Part shown: in pieces, positions 1 through 9,379 of the stretch
How the letters are laid out: each line of letters starts with the position of its first letter
Position numbering within the stretch: the first letter of the stretch is position 1
NCBI GenBank assembly: GCA_028284065.1
Contig: JANQSJ010000007.1
Location: 124,001 to 188,000 of the forward strand
Direction: 5' to 3'
DNA length: 64,000 nt
Source of the DNA: Parvularculaceae bacterium
GTDB lineage: Bacteria > Pseudomonadota > Alphaproteobacteria > Caulobacterales > Parvularculaceae
Notes under the pieces: generated by a model
What the model was told of the DNA's origin: nothing
Seen by the model: the letters and a program-made list of their open reading frames with translations, nothing else
Databases searched by the model: none
Made by a program: the position numbers and the translations under genes

Positions 1-1576
1 CGCCCGGACCGCCGAAGTGTCGAATGGAGGGAAACGCCATCTCTTTCGGCCGCGCTAGTTCGCTACGCTCATGGGTCGGAACCATGCTCTGCGGCGGTTC
101 CTTGCCCTCGCGGATCCATTCCGCAAGCCGGACCACCAGCGCCCGCAGGGCGAAATGGTAATCCTGAAAGTTGCCGCGATAGATGAGGCTTTCGGGCAGA
201 CGGGTTTCCTCCGTTGGCGGAAAGGGCGTCATCTCGACCGAATGCTGCGTCCCAGAGAAGAAGAAATGCCGCTCGTGCGCCGCCTCCTCCACATCGCCGG
301 CGCCGTCGATTGTCGTGTGCAGGAGAGAGTTGCCGCGCGCCCAGTATTCCCAGCCCGTATTGACGTGAAAAACCAATGGCAGGTGGGCCGCGTTAGTCGT
401 CTTGTCATATAGTCCTTCGCATCGACCCGTATGCGGATCGGTTTGCGCCGCCGCCGTGAACGGGAACATGTCAACCGGGTAAAGCGTGGCGGCGAAGTGG
501 TTGCAGCCGGTCGTCGGCTGTCCGAAGCGTACATTGAAGCTCCCTCGCCCGGCGCCGCCCGTGTGCGGGATCATGCCGTCAAGTCCGCGCCGTCCTTCTT
601 CGTCGCCATTGACGCCGGAATAGAGGTAGTCGAGCTGAAAGCGGCCTGTCTGCGAGCGACCGATGCTAATGGCGCACTCCACCGGAAACGGACAATCCGC
701 AGCGTGTTTTGCGTAAGACGCCGTATCCCTGATGACGGCAAAGCCGAGACCGAGCACCGGCGGGTCTTTGGACTCGTAAACAAGCCTATAGACGCCGCCG
801 TCAAACCCGTCGGCCTTGTAGATATAGGTCGGGTCGGGAATGACGTCGCCGTTCTCCTCGCGCGCGAAGCGCCATTGTTCGCGCGGGATGACTTCCTCCT
901 TTTCAACCCCAGCGATTGTATTCGGCTCCTGCCGCACGAGCTTTAGATCCGGATCATCCGGGTTTGTCGCTTCGTAAGGTCGATGTCCCCACTGTCCGAG
1001 CGCGATGGTCTTCGTTGGCGCCGTCACGAGGGCGAGATTGCGCACGACGCCAGTTACGCCCTTAGCTATTGGCGCCTCGAAGTACATTTGATGCTCACTC
1101 GGCAGAACGTCGCCCTCCCAACCGACCCAGATGACCGTAAAGCCGCGCCGCATCAGCCAGCCGTCGCCGAAGACATCGATATCGTCCGGGTCGTGCGGCA
1201 TGCAACCGACCTCAAGCGGGACGCCCCCCCGTTTGCCGCCGCGCATAGTCTGCTCGATATGCTCGCGGCCCGGCGTCCAGCGGTTCAGCTTATTGAAGAG
1301 CGTTTTGTTGCCCCGGTTCACAATTTCGAAGATCGCGACATTCGCGCGATCTTCCTGATTCACCGGCTGAAGCACGTAAATGTTCGAGCGGCCCTCGACC
1401 ATGCCGCGAGCATTTCGCGGCGCCTTGTCTAGATCGACGATATTGCGATTGGCGTCAGATAACGGATCAAATTCGAAATTGGCGAAACCGCGTATCTTTT
1501 CATACGGCCCGCGCTCGCCGAATCGGGCGCCGCCCAGAATCACCGATCTTTCCACGATCTCGATATTGGATAACAT
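1..1576 (-). CDS. Alpha/beta hydrolase domain protein (Abhydrolase_10-like), 3' end cut by window
   Basis: The reverse strand is open from an ATG at 1576 to the window edge, giving over 520 residues with no stop seen. The N-terminus reads MLSNIEIVERSVILGGARFG. Further on is GRSQTGRF, the nucleophile elbow (Ser in G-x-S-x-T-G) seen in the large, poorly characterised Abhydrolase_10 family. That family is known as secreted or cytoplasmic hydrolases of unknown substrate, and no signal peptide is visible here. The gene is divergent from a PAT-type transporter 178 bases away, so uptake of a substrate and its hydrolysis by this enzyme is a reasonable but unproven pairing. The purine stretch GAGG lies upstream of the ATG. 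The C-terminus is outside the window. Confidence 0.8.
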   Translation of the reverse strand, partial: MLSNIEIVERSVILGGARFGERGPYEKIRGFANFEFDPLSDANRNIVDLDKAPRNARGMVEGRSNIYVLQPVNQEDRANVAIFEIVNRGNKTLFNKLNRWTPGREHIEQTMRGGKRGGVPLEVGCMPHDPDDIDVFGDGWLMRRGFTVIWVGWEGDVLPSEHQMYFEAPIAKGVTGVVRNLALVTAPTKTIALGQWGHRPYEATNPDDPDLKLVRQEPNTIAGVEKEEVIPREQWRFAREENGDVIPDPTYIYKADGFDGGVYRLVYESKDPPVLGLGFAVIRDTASYAKHAADCPFPVECAISIGRSQTGRFQLDYLYSGVNGDEEGRRGLDGMIPHTGGAGRGSFNVRFGQPTTGCNHFAATLYPVDMFPFTAAAQTDPHTGRCEGLYDKTTNAAHLPLVFHVNTGWEYWARGNSLLHTTIDGAGDVEEAAHERHFFFSGTQHSVEMTPFPPTEETRLPESLIYRGNFQDYHFALRALVVRLAEWIREGKEPPQSMVPTHERSELARPKEMAFPSIRHFGGPG

Positions 1577-1754
1577 CTGAGGAGGCCTCTTGGTCGACGG
1601 CGCGGTTGCGTACGCCCGGCGCTCAAGCCTACATTTTGAGTATACCAATATCAATATCGCATGCTATTTGTCCGCCGGTTGGCGGTCAGTCGGACGCCTG
1701 AAGGTCCAATGCGCTATCGCCAGGCTCAACTGGCAGGCGCCGGAAGAGGTCGAA
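1577..1754. promoter_or_regulatory. Shared divergent control region with an AT-rich patch
   Basis: The 178 bases between the two divergent starts include a strikingly AT-rich segment around 1636-1668 (gagtataccaatatcaatat followed by cgcatgc) in otherwise GC-rich DNA. It is the natural site for the promoters of the hydrolase and transporter genes. I cannot assign clean -35 and -10 boxes. Confidence 0.35.
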
Positions 1755-3134
1755 GTGCCAGACACAGCGCCGGACAAGCAGCAAGACCAAAGCGGGCGTC
1801 TTCGCAAGACCGATCATGCCGGGCTAGTCGCCATTGCGTGCCTTGCGATGGCGCACAAGTTCCCAATCGACCTGTCGCTTACTTATCTGCCTGCAATTCT
1901 CCGAAAGAACGGCATTGATCTGACCGACCTGTCCGGGCTTTCCCTCATCCTCATTCCGTTCTGGTTTCGCTGGGCCTGGTCGCCGCTCGTCGATCATAAT
2001 GGCAGCGAGCGGATAGGCCATCGCAAGAGCTGGATCCTGCCGTGCACGGTGATCGCGTTCGCGGTCTATGTGCTGATAGGCCAGATCGAGCCGACCCCGG
2101 AGAATCTGCCGGTCCTGATAGGCATGTTCGCGGTTGCTAGCCTTGTCATGGCGACACAGCAAGTCGCGTCCGACGCCTACATTGTGGAGAACATTCCGGC
2201 GGAAGATCGCAGGACGGGCTCCGCCTATATCGAGCTTGGAAAGTCAGCATCGGCCGTCGCTATCGCGATCGGCCTCATGAGCATCTACGACCGCTATGGC
2301 TGGGGCGTCACCATGCCCACCGCCGCCTTTCTGTTCCTCATTCTGACCGCCCCGGTGATCCTCAGAAAGGAAGGGAGCCGTCCAGCCGAACTCACAAAGC
2401 GCTTTGAAGAAGGCAATGTCGCCCAGTTCGGCATGATCCGGCGAGATCCCCGACGGTTTGCCGCCGCCTTCGTTCATCCGTTCAAGGATTTCATCGTGCG
2501 GAAGGAAACAGGCCTCCTGGTCGGCACGATCATCCTCATGTCCGCGAACCTGAAAATGGCTCAGGTCGCGATGCCTCTATTCCTCGTGGATCTCGGCTTC
2601 TCCCTCACCGAGGTCGGCATCATGCTCGGGATTGGCGCGGCCGGCGGCTCGATCATCGGGGCGCTGATCGCCGCCGCCCTTCTTCAGCGCGTCTCCATGG
2701 AGCGCAGCGCCTATATATGCATCGTCTTCATGCTCATTGCCTATATCCCTTGGCTGTTCCTTACGTTCCTGAAGATAAAATCCTTTCTGGTGGCTGTCCT
2801 GTGCCTCGGCTGCCTCGGCATGCTGGCGACCCCGACGCAGGTGCTGGTGATGGCGCACCGTTTCCGCTGGGCCTCGCGGGCGCAGGCCGGCACTGATTTC
2901 ACCTTTCAGACCAGCGCCGAGTTCATTGGCTATTCCATCGGCGCAGCGGTCGCCGGACCGCTGGTGGCGACGGTTGGGTACGGCTTTCATTACGTCACGT
3001 CGCTGGCGCTTTCCCTTATAGGGATCGTCATCCTCATAAGGACGCACGGGTTCATTGACCGTTGCATCGCCGCCAGAAACTCGGGCTTCGCCCCAGCGCA
3101 GCCTGAAGGTTTGGCCAAGCCGGCGACGCCTTAG
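1755..3134 (+). CDS. MFS transporter of the PAT/AmpG type
   Basis: This is a twelve-helix major facilitator, 459 residues from the chosen GTG. The frame is open upstream to a TTG at 1590. That extra stretch is not transporter-like, and GTG 1755 has GGAAGAGG just before it, so 1755 is preferred. The first helix contains AMAHKFPIDLSLTYLPAIL and is followed by a charged loop with RIGHRKSWI, as in AmpG/PAT proteins that import muropeptides or acetyl-CoA-like solutes across the inner membrane. The amphipathic charged segment near residues 210-245 is the usual central loop. Substrate cannot be read from sequence. The divergent hydrolase gene at 1576 shares the control region, while the next gene downstream is convergent. 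Confidence 0.82.
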   Translation: MPDTAPDKQQDQSGRLRKTDHAGLVAIACLAMAHKFPIDLSLTYLPAILRKNGIDLTDLSGLSLILIPFWFRWAWSPLVDHNGSERIGHRKSWILPCTVIAFAVYVLIGQIEPTPENLPVLIGMFAVASLVMATQQVASDAYIVENIPAEDRRTGSAYIELGKSASAVAIAIGLMSIYDRYGWGVTMPTAAFLFLILTAPVILRKEGSRPAELTKRFEEGNVAQFGMIRRDPRRFAAAFVHPFKDFIVRKETGLLVGTIILMSANLKMAQVAMPLFLVDLGFSLTEVGIMLGIGAAGGSIIGALIAAALLQRVSMERSAYICIVFMLIAYIPWLFLTFLKIKSFLVAVLCLGCLGMLATPTQVLVMAHRFRWASRAQAGTDFTFQTSAEFIGYSIGAAVAGPLVATVGYGFHYVTSLALSLIGIVILIRTHGFIDRCIAARNSGFAPAQPEGLAKPATP

Positions 3135-3215
3135 GGCCCGCTTGAAAAGGCCGGCAATGCTCCCCGCGATCGGATCATCAGACGCGTGACGGTCGACCCT
3201 TCGCCGCAAAAGGCA

Positions 3216-3815
3216 TCAAGCTGACGGCCCAGCGTTCATGTCCTGGACCATCTTCGCAATAACGGCGTTGTTGAAGCGCTCCCAGCGGCGATAGCGCTTG
3301 TTGAAGGCGGCAAGGTCAGGAGTTTCACCGTTAAAGCCGACGCCGACGACGATCTGCGGGGAATCCGGCGACGGGCCGATCGAGCCGACGAATGCTCCGC
3401 CGTAGTCCTGGAGCAGCGACTTCAGCCCATTGGGCGTAAAGCGCCAGAAATCATTTGGGTACCCATGGATCGGAAAACTAAACACAGTGCTGAATACGGC
3501 GAAGCCATCCTTTTCCAGAACGCGCCGGATCTCGCTCACCGCTTTGCGTGGAAACTCAACATGCTCCAAGGTATCCATGCATAGGACCGCGTTGACGCTC
3601 GCCGTCGGGACGTCAATCGCATGAAGGTCGAGAATTCGATCAACGCCAGGGCCGGGCCTCATATCGCAGCCAACATAATCGACGCCTGGAAAGAGCCGGC
3701 GCAAGTCCTCCTCCGGCGTTCCCTGCGCCTGGAACGCGCCGAATTCGAAGATCGGTCCCTTGAAAGGGAGGGTATCGGCGCAAAGCTGAACGAACTCATA
3801 GACCGCCTTCTGCAT
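3216..3815 (-). CDS. Class I SAM-dependent methyltransferase
   Basis: A 199-residue soluble protein. PIFEFGAFQAQG is a variant of the SAM-binding glycine motif (residues about 20-31), followed by CDMRPGPGVDRILDLH as the acidic strand-2 motif and AVLCMDTLEHVEFPRKAV as motif IV/post-motif, the Methyltransf_11 pattern. The acceptor is unknown. The ATG at 3815 is preceded by GGAG at a six-base spacing. An in-frame TTG four codons earlier lacks a better site. The gene is convergent with the PAT transporter and not in an obvious operon. Confidence 0.8.
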   Translation of the reverse strand: MQKAVYEFVQLCADTLPFKGPIFEFGAFQAQGTPEEDLRRLFPGVDYVGCDMRPGPGVDRILDLHAIDVPTASVNAVLCMDTLEHVEFPRKAVSEIRRVLEKDGFAVFSTVFSFPIHGYPNDFWRFTPNGLKSLLQDYGGAFVGSIGPSPDSPQIVVGVGFNGETPDLAAFNKRYRRWERFNNAVIAKMVQDMNAGPSA

Positions 3816-4098
3816 ACCGCTCTCCAAATTTGGCCTTGACGAGACCTGAGGAGCGCCGACGTCAGGGTCGTCATTCGGTCGCGCGTCGACCCGTCAGCTT
3901 TAGTCTCCCGACGCGCAGGCATCAACGAAGAACGCGCCTAACGCGGCGCCCCTATGGCCCGCGCCCGCACGCAAGCGCGACGCGGGTTATGATGCGTGGG
4001 GAGGAGCGGCTCGGCGACCCCGCTTGCCCCCTTACAAGGGAAAAAGCAAACTGCGCGCATTCGTGTCGCAAAGACGACATTCGGAGGGAATGCGTGAG

Positions 4099-5718
4099 AT
4101 GTACCAGGTCAGTTTGGCGGAAGCCTATTTCCCGGCGGCGGGCGGACCCGACCCCGAGCCGACAACGATCGGCGCCATCCTGCGCGCGTCGGCCGCGGCG
4201 GCGCCCGACCGGCCGGCGCTAAAGGAGCTAGGGTACGACGGCGAGATCGGCCGCATCTGGACCTATGCGGAGCTCCTCGCAGATGCGGAGCGCCTGGCCA
4301 GGGCGTTGAGCGCCCGCCATGCCGAAGGCGCGCGGATCGCCGTCTACGCGAACAATGTGCCGGAATGGGTGTTGTTGGAGCTCGCCTGCGGGCTCGCCGG
4401 CGTCATTCTGGTGACGGTGAATCCCGCCTATCAAAAGCGCGAACTGAAATACGTCCTCGAACAGTCCAGGTCCGAAGCGATTTACTATGTCGGCGACTTT
4501 CGCGGGAATCCTATACGGACGATCGCTGACGCAGTCTGCGACGAGATTCCCGCGATCAAGCATCGCATCCTGCTGACGGATCATGTGGCCCTTTTTAGCG
4601 ACGAGGACACTGGCGCTCTGCGCGAGCCGAAGCCCTCGGACGATGTCCAAATTCAGTATACATCCGGTACGACTGGATTTCCGAAAGGCGCGCTCCTCCA
4701 CCATAACGGCCTTGTGCGCAACGGCATGGACGTCATGGCGCGCGCCGGCCTCAAACCTGGCGACGTATTCGTTCATAACATGCCGCTCTTCCATACCACG
4801 GGCTGCGCGATCCTCGTCCTTGGCGGACTTGCGACAGGCGGCACGATGCTGCTGGCGCCGATTTTCGATCCGGCGATGATCGTCAACGTCGTTGCGCGTG
4901 AAAGGACCCGCTTCATTCTCGGCGTGCCGACAATGCTCGTCGCCCTCCTCGACGTCATTGAGGCCACTGGCGCCGACGTGTCGTCCGTGGAGCGGGTCAT
5001 GTCGGGCGGGTCTATGGTGGCGCCGGAGCTGTGCAAGCGCGCGCAGAAAGTGATCGGGGCGCCGATCCAGATTGTTTACGGACAGACCGAGGCCTCGCCC
5101 GTCATCACTCAGGCCTGGTACGACGACACGCTAGCAGACCTTACAGAAACTATCGGCCAGCCGTCGCCGCATACCGACGTCTCGATCCGCAATCCGCAGA
5201 CCAATAAGGTCGTCGAATGCGATGAAATTGGCGAGATCTGCGCGCGCGGCTATCTCGTCATGTCGGGGTACAATGACAATCCGGACGCGACGGCGGCGGC
5301 CATCGACGAAGACGGCTGGCTGCATACCGGCGATTTAGGCCGTATGGACTCTCGCGGCTATGTGACGATCACCGGCCGCGTCAAGGAAATGATCATTCGC
5401 GGCGGCGAGAATCTTTTCCCCGCGGAAATCGAAAACGCCATTCTGGAGCATGACGCCGTCGCGGAAGCCGCCGTCGTCGGCGCCCCCGATGAGAAGTGGG
5501 GCGAGCAGGTGGCCTGCTTCATGAAACTTTGCGATGGCGCGCCCCGCCCCTCGCCCGCGGACCTCAAGGGGTTTATCCGCGATCGCCTGTCGCCGCAAAA
5601 AACGCCCGCTTTCTGGATCTGGGTTGACGACTGGCCGCTCACCGGCTCAGGCAAGATACAGAAATTCAAACTGCGCGACGGCCTTGAGGCGGGCGCATAT
5701 GAGACGCTTTCCGCCTGA
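4099..5718 (+). CDS. Acyl-CoA synthetase (AMP-forming, FadD-type)
   Basis: An ANL-superfamily ligase of 539 residues that would activate a carboxylic acid to acyl-AMP and then acyl-CoA in the cytoplasm. The P-loop YTSGTTGFPKG is at residues 187-197, IVYGQTEASPV supplies the A5 motif, GWLHTGDLGRMD (about residue 405) the A7 ribose-binding Asp, GRVKEMIIRGGENLFPAEIE the A8 hinge, and GSGKIQKFKLRD the A10 catalytic Lys. Both domains are complete. The ATG at 4099 follows GGAGGG at about ten bases. A nearer ATG at 4090 would be too close to that site. The next feature is tRNA-Leu. A medium- or long-chain fatty acid substrate is likely but not provable. The preceding 283 bases hold nothing I can identify. 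Confidence 0.88.
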   Translation: MYQVSLAEAYFPAAGGPDPEPTTIGAILRASAAAAPDRPALKELGYDGEIGRIWTYAELLADAERLARALSARHAEGARIAVYANNVPEWVLLELACGLAGVILVTVNPAYQKRELKYVLEQSRSEAIYYVGDFRGNPIRTIADAVCDEIPAIKHRILLTDHVALFSDEDTGALREPKPSDDVQIQYTSGTTGFPKGALLHHNGLVRNGMDVMARAGLKPGDVFVHNMPLFHTTGCAILVLGGLATGGTMLLAPIFDPAMIVNVVARERTRFILGVPTMLVALLDVIEATGADVSSVERVMSGGSMVAPELCKRAQKVIGAPIQIVYGQTEASPVITQAWYDDTLADLTETIGQPSPHTDVSIRNPQTNKVVECDEIGEICARGYLVMSGYNDNPDATAAAIDEDGWLHTGDLGRMDSRGYVTITGRVKEMIIRGGENLFPAEIENAILEHDAVAEAAVVGAPDEKWGEQVACFMKLCDGAPRPSPADLKGFIRDRLSPQKTPAFWIWVDDWPLTGSGKIQKFKLRDGLEAGAYETLSA

Positions 5719-5765
5719 TGTGGCCTAAGGGCGTCGGAAGATGCAGTCACTGCTCAAGACGCGGT

Positions 5766-5794
5766 TTGCCGACCCTTCAGGCGGGTGCTATCTG
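5766..5794 (+). promoter_or_regulatory. Sigma-70-type promoter for tRNA-Leu
   Basis: TTGCCG (5766-5771) and TATCTG (5789-5794) are separated by exactly 17 bases and sit 12 bases before the mature tRNA 5' end. Box quality is moderate, but position and spacing are ideal. Confidence 0.5.
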
Positions 5795-5806
5795 GCGCAC
5801 TCAATC

Positions 5807-5892
5807 GCGGGCGTGGCGGAATTGGTAGACGCAACGGACTTAAAATCCGTCGATCCTGGATCGTGCCGGTTCGAGTCCGGCCGCCCGCACCA
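5807..5892 (+). tRNA. tRNA-Leu (anticodon UAA), with encoded CCA
   Basis: The cloverleaf can be folded by eye. The acceptor stem is GCGGGCG (5807-5813) paired with CGCCCGC (5882-5888), then discriminator A and encoded CCA to 5892. The D-arm contains GGTAGAC, the anticodon loop CTTAAAA is closed by ACGGA/TCCGT with UAA at 5841-5843, there is a class II variable arm, and the T-arm contains GGTTCGAGTCC. The tRNA decodes UUA leucine codons, which are rare in this GC-rich genome. No integrase or duplicated 3' end lies nearby, so I see no sign of use as an attachment site. Confidence 0.97.
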
Positions 5893-5924
5893 TCAGTTCT
5901 TGTTGGTCGCGCACGCGTTTTCCT

Positions 5925-7307
5925 TCAGCACTCAACGACATTGACGGCAAGGCCGCCCTCGCTCGTCTCCTTGTACTTGGTCGACATGTCGAGCCCAGTC
6001 TGGCGCATGGTCTCGATCACCTGATCGAGGGAGACCTTCGCGTCATCGCCGGAGCGGAGCGCCAGGCGCGCCGCATTCGCCGCCTTCACCGCGCCGATGG
6101 CGTTGCGCTCAATGCACGGGATCTGGACAAGCCCGCCGACGGGATCGCAGGTAAGGCCGAGATTGTGCTCCATGCCGATCTCCGCCGCGCGCTCCACCTG
6201 CCGCGGCGTTCCGCCCCAAACGGCCGCAAGGCCCGCAGCAGCCATGGAGCAGGCGACGCCTACTTCTCCCTGACAGCCCATCTCCGCGCCGGAAATCGAC
6301 GCGCGCATCTTGTAGAGCATGCCGACGCCGCCAGCGGTGAGAAGGAATGTCCGGATGCGATCAATCTGCGCCTCGTTATCCTCGACGCAGTAGTGCATAA
6401 GCACCGCCGGGATGATCCCCGCCGCGCCGTTCGTCGGCGCGGTGACGACGCGCCCGCCTGCGGCGTTCTCCTCATTCACCGCCATCGCGTAAACATTGAG
6501 CCAGTCGAACAGGCGCTCGCTGTCATTGGCGAGGGGCGCGTCGATGAGGCTTTCGTAGAGTTTCGGCGCGCGCCGCCTAACATTGAGCCCGCCCGGCAGC
6601 TCCCCCTCGGTCTTTAGGCCGCGCGTGACGCACGCGTGCATCGCGGCCCAAATGGCGTCAAGGCCAGCGAGCGTTCCGCGGCGGGGACGGACCTCGTCTT
6701 CATTCTCAAGAACGACATCGGCCACATCGCAATTTAGGTCGGCGCAATGGGCCAGGAGCTCCGCCGCCGACGCGAAAGGTCGCCGGCCGGCGCGCGCCTG
6801 CACGATAAGATCATCCTCGGCAGGCGCCTCCAATTGTCTGGCGCTCGCGATAAACCCGCCGCCGACGGAGTAATATGTCTGCTCGAACGCCGTTGCGCCC
6901 TTAGCGTCAATAAGGCGCAGCCTCATGCCATTGGGATGCAGCTTCGGGATAATATCGCCGCGCAATTCGATGTCGCGACGCGGATCGAAAGCGATCGCGC
7001 GCGCAGCGCCGCAAAGCGTAATCACGCCTTCAGATTTGACGCCATCGACCGCGAGGGCGGCGACGTCCGGGTCGGTCGTTTCCGGCTCAAAGCCGAGAAG
7101 ACCCATTATCGTCGCGCGGTCTGAGCCATGGCCGATGCCGGTTAACGCCAGGGAGCCGTGGAGCTCCACATGGACCCGGTCCGCCGCAGAGAGCGCCCCC
7201 GCCTCGCCCGCCTCGACGAGGAACCTGCGCGCAGCGCGCATCGGCCCCACGGTATGGGAGCTTGACGGGCCGACGCCGACTTTAAAGATATCCAGAACGC
7301 TCAACAT
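5925..7307 (-). CDS. sdaA: L-serine ammonia-lyase (serine dehydratase), iron-sulfur type
   Basis: A full-length single-chain enzyme of 460 residues that converts L-serine to pyruvate and ammonia using a [4Fe-4S] cluster. The N-terminal beta domain starts [19 protein letters not shown], a hallmark serine-binding loop. The alpha domain carries Cys345 (GCQGEVG), Cys387 (TCDPVGG) and Cys398 (IPC), matching the three cluster ligands known in E. coli Sda[12 protein letters not shown] is also present. It lies last in a three-gene minus-strand run (cinA-like, TPR protein, sdaA) with a 39-base gap, so co-transcription is plausible. The ribosome-binding site before ATG 7307 is weak. Confidence 0.95.
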   Translation of the reverse strand: MLSVLDIFKVGVGPSSSHTVGPMRAARRFLVEAGEAGALSAADRVHVELHGSLALTGIGHGSDRATIMGLLGFEPETTDPDVAALAVDGVKSEGVITLCGAARAIAFDPRRDIELRGDIIPKLHPNGMRLRLIDAKGATAFEQTYYSVGGGFIASARQLEAPAEDDLIVQARAGRRPFASAAELLAHCADLNCDVADVVLENEDEVRPRRGTLAGLDAIWAAMHACVTRGLKTEGELPGGLNVRRRAPKLYESLIDAPLANDSERLFDWLNVYAMAVNEENAAGGRVVTAPTNGAAGIIPAVLMHYCVEDNEAQIDRIRTFLLTAGGVGMLYKMRASISGAEMGCQGEVGVACSMAAAGLAAVWGGTPRQVERAAEIGMEHNLGLTCDPVGGLVQIPCIERNAIGAVKAANAARLALRSGDDAKVSLDQVIETMRQTGLDMSTKYKETSEGGLAVNVVEC

Positions 7308-7346
7308 GGTGACACACTCGGGGCGCGGCGCCGTCGGCCTTGTTTC

Positions 7347-7844
7347 TTATTCCTGAGAGGCGAGCGCCTTTTTGACGTTTTCCGCCGCCTTTTCGGCCCG
7401 CGCCACATAGGCGTCATCGCACACCTCCGGCGCGCAGCCGTCTTTCAATTCGACGAGCGCGGCCAGCTGCTCCCGCGCCTTGTCCGCATCGCCGCGGCGG
7501 ACCTGAATCCGGGCGAGCCATTCGCGCGCCTCCAGAAACGTCGCGCGCGCCTTCACCGCGCGTTTCAGGTATCGCTCGGCTTTTTTGTCTTCATCCGTGT
7601 ACGCGTAGGCGAGGCCGGCGAAATAATTCGCCTCGGCGTGGGCCTTGTCTTCATCGAGGACATCATCGAACCGCTCGATGGCCGTCTCGAACTCGCGTTC
7701 GCGCATGGCGGCGAGCCCTGCGTCATAGGCCGCGGCTGCTTCTTCGGATAACGCGTCCATTCCGTCCTGCGCCTTGGCCGAGCCCAAAGGAGCGGCGGCG
7801 AACGCGATCGAAAGAACTACATTCCGCATTGTGACTGTCAGCAT
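7347..7844 (-). CDS. Exported TPR-repeat protein
   Basis: A 165-residue protein with an N-terminal signal peptide (hydrophobic segment VVLSIAFAAAPLGSA, cleavage near AKAQD) and three tetratricopeptide-like helical repeats from about residue 37 to 140, including AIERFDDVLDEDKAHAEANYFAGLAY and AERYLKRAVK. It is probably a periplasmic adaptor that binds other proteins. The partner is unknown. The ATG at 7844 follows AGGAG at a good spacing. Two cysteines near the C-terminus (GCAPEVCDDA) could form a disulfide. It sits between the CinA-domain gene (39-base gap) and sdaA. Confidence 0.75.
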   Translation of the reverse strand: MLTVTMRNVVLSIAFAAAPLGSAKAQDGMDALSEEAAAAYDAGLAAMREREFETAIERFDDVLDEDKAHAEANYFAGLAYAYTDEDKKAERYLKRAVKARATFLEAREWLARIQVRRGDADKAREQLAALVELKDGCAPEVCDDAYVARAEKAAENVKKALASQE

Positions 7845-7883
7845 CTTGTCTCTCCTCGCGGGCCCCGCCCCGGCGGGCGGCGG

Positions 7884-8657
7884 CTACGCGTCTTCCCTGT
7901 CGTCCGCATGGTCGCCGCGCTTGGGCGCGACGCCGAGCGCCCGCATGGCGTCGGCGACCGTTTCGATCGCGGCGTTAGCTGTCTCCGGCGCCGGCGACCG
8001 GGCGACGATGGTGACGCCCTTCTCGTCGCCGTCGATCGGGTAGCTGCCGATGGCGACGCCCTGGATCTCTTCTTGAATTTCCCGCAGGCGGTCGGCGAGC
8101 GCCGATTCAGGCAGGCCGGGCGCCGTGACGGCGCGCGAATAGATGCGCTCGCCCGGCAGGATCTCAGTCGCGACAGCGTCGAGCATGGCGGCGAAGATGC
8201 GCGGCACGCCCGCCATCACATAGACATTGCCTAGCCTCACGCCCGGCGCGCCGGTTACGGGGTTTGAGACCAACACCGCCCCTTCCGGCATGCGCGCCAT
8301 GCGCCGCCGCGCCGGCGTCACCTCCTGCCCCAGCTTCTCGTACCAGCCCCGAATCCGGCCAAGAGCGATTTCATTCTCAACGACATCAACTTCGAAGGCC
8401 TTCGCCACCGCATCGACCGTCATGTCGTCATGGGTGGGGCCGATGCCGCCGGACGTGAACACGTAGTCGTACCTTGCGCGCAAATCGTTCAGCGCGGCGG
8501 CGATAAGGTCGACGTCATCGCGGACAATCCGCGCTTCTGCCAGCGCGACGGCGCGCTCGGTCAGCCATCCGCCCAGCCGATGCACATTGATGTCGCGGGT
8601 GCGGCCCGAAAGCAGCTCATCGCCAATCGCCAGTATCGCCGCGGTGCGCTCCGCCAT
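7884..8657 (-). CDS. CinA N-terminal (MoaB/MoCF) domain protein
   Basis: 257 residues from the ATG at 8657, which follows AAAGGA. The frame extends upstream but without family similarity. ILAIGDELLSGRTRDINVHRL and FTSGGIGPTHDDMTVDAVAKAF are the molybdopterin-binding-like signature of CinA/CinA-like competence-damage proteins. The C-terminal nicotinamide-mononucleotide deamidase domain of full CinA is absent, so this is the short 'molybdopterin-binding' form common in Alphaproteobacteria. Known relatives of the N-domain hydrolyse ADP-ribose or related nucleotides, but the activity here is unproven. It is the first gene of the run that includes the TPR gene and sdaA. Confidence 0.85.
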   Translation of the reverse strand: MAERTAAILAIGDELLSGRTRDINVHRLGGWLTERAVALAEARIVRDDVDLIAAALNDLRARYDYVFTSGGIGPTHDDMTVDAVAKAFEVDVVENEIALGRIRGWYEKLGQEVTPARRRMARMPEGAVLVSNPVTGAPGVRLGNVYVMAGVPRIFAAMLDAVATEILPGERIYSRAVTAPGLPESALADRLREIQEEIQGVAIGSYPIDGDEKGVTIVARSPAPETANAAIETVADAMRALGVAPKRGDHADDREDA

Positions 8658-8858
8658 TCGATGTCCTTTGCTTTCCAGCATCATGCCTCGTTTACGCGAC
8701 AATATGCTAATTTGGCCGCCTTGCGCTTCAATCCTTATGGGGCGGCGCAGGGCGGACGGCAACGCATGGCGTCGTGAGGCTTTTCAGGGCACATAGCCCC
8801 TCAGTCAGTCCAAACGCCCTTCGGGGCGATCGCGGACCATTCAACCATGGAGAAACCA

Positions 8859-9320
8859 ATGAAGGGGCTGTTCAAATTCGCCAAGGAAGCCGGAGACCGG
8901 GTGAGCGGCGCAATGTCCGACCGGCTCGGCGCCGTGTTCGGCAAAAAGGATAGTGCGCCAGCGGGCGACGCGGCGGACCAGTTCGGCGTCGATGCAAGCC
9001 GCATCGACGTCGCCCAGGATGGGGCGAAGGTCACCGTGAGGGGCAAGGCGAAGACCCAGGCCGAGGCGGAGAAAATTGTTGTCGCGGCAGGCAATGTGGA
9101 GGGCGTCGAAGAGGTTGAATCGGATATCGAGGTAGAAGCGCCGGCGGCCCAGGCGACTTTCTATACGGTCGTTTCAGGCGACACGCTGTCGAAAATCGCC
9201 AAGGCCCACTATGGCGACGCGATGAAGTATCCGGCGATCTTCGACGCCAACCGGCCGATGCTGTCGGACCCGGACAAGATTTACCCGGGTCAAACGCTCA
9301 GGATACCCCCATTGGACTAG
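8859..9320 (+). CDS. kbp: BON-LysM protein, Kbp/YgaU family (potassium-binding)
   Basis: A 153-residue cytoplasmic protein starting MKGLFKFAKEAGDRV, very like E. coli Kbp. A BON domain spans about residues 25-95 (VDVAQDGAKVTVRGKA region and VEGVEEVESDIEV), and a LysM domain about 103-151 (YTVVSGDTLSKIAKAHYGD ... IYPGQTLRIP). Kbp binds K+ and responds to osmotic conditions. The ATG at 8859 has GGAG six bases upstream, better than an in-frame ATG at 8847. It is transcribed alone or with sfsA, 59 bases downstream. Confidence 0.88.
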   Translation: MKGLFKFAKEAGDRVSGAMSDRLGAVFGKKDSAPAGDAADQFGVDASRIDVAQDGAKVTVRGKAKTQAEAEKIVVAAGNVEGVEEVESDIEVEAPAAQATFYTVVSGDTLSKIAKAHYGDAMKYPAIFDANRPMLSDPDKIYPGQTLRIPPLD

Positions 9321-9379
9321 GCGACGCGCAGAGCCGCGCCGCTTGACGGAAACAGGGATCATGGGCGAAGGGCGCGCGG

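Noticed and set aside
5807..5892. tRNA-Leu as integration site of a mobile island
   Set aside because: No integrase, no repeated 3' end of the tRNA and only housekeeping genes on both sides.
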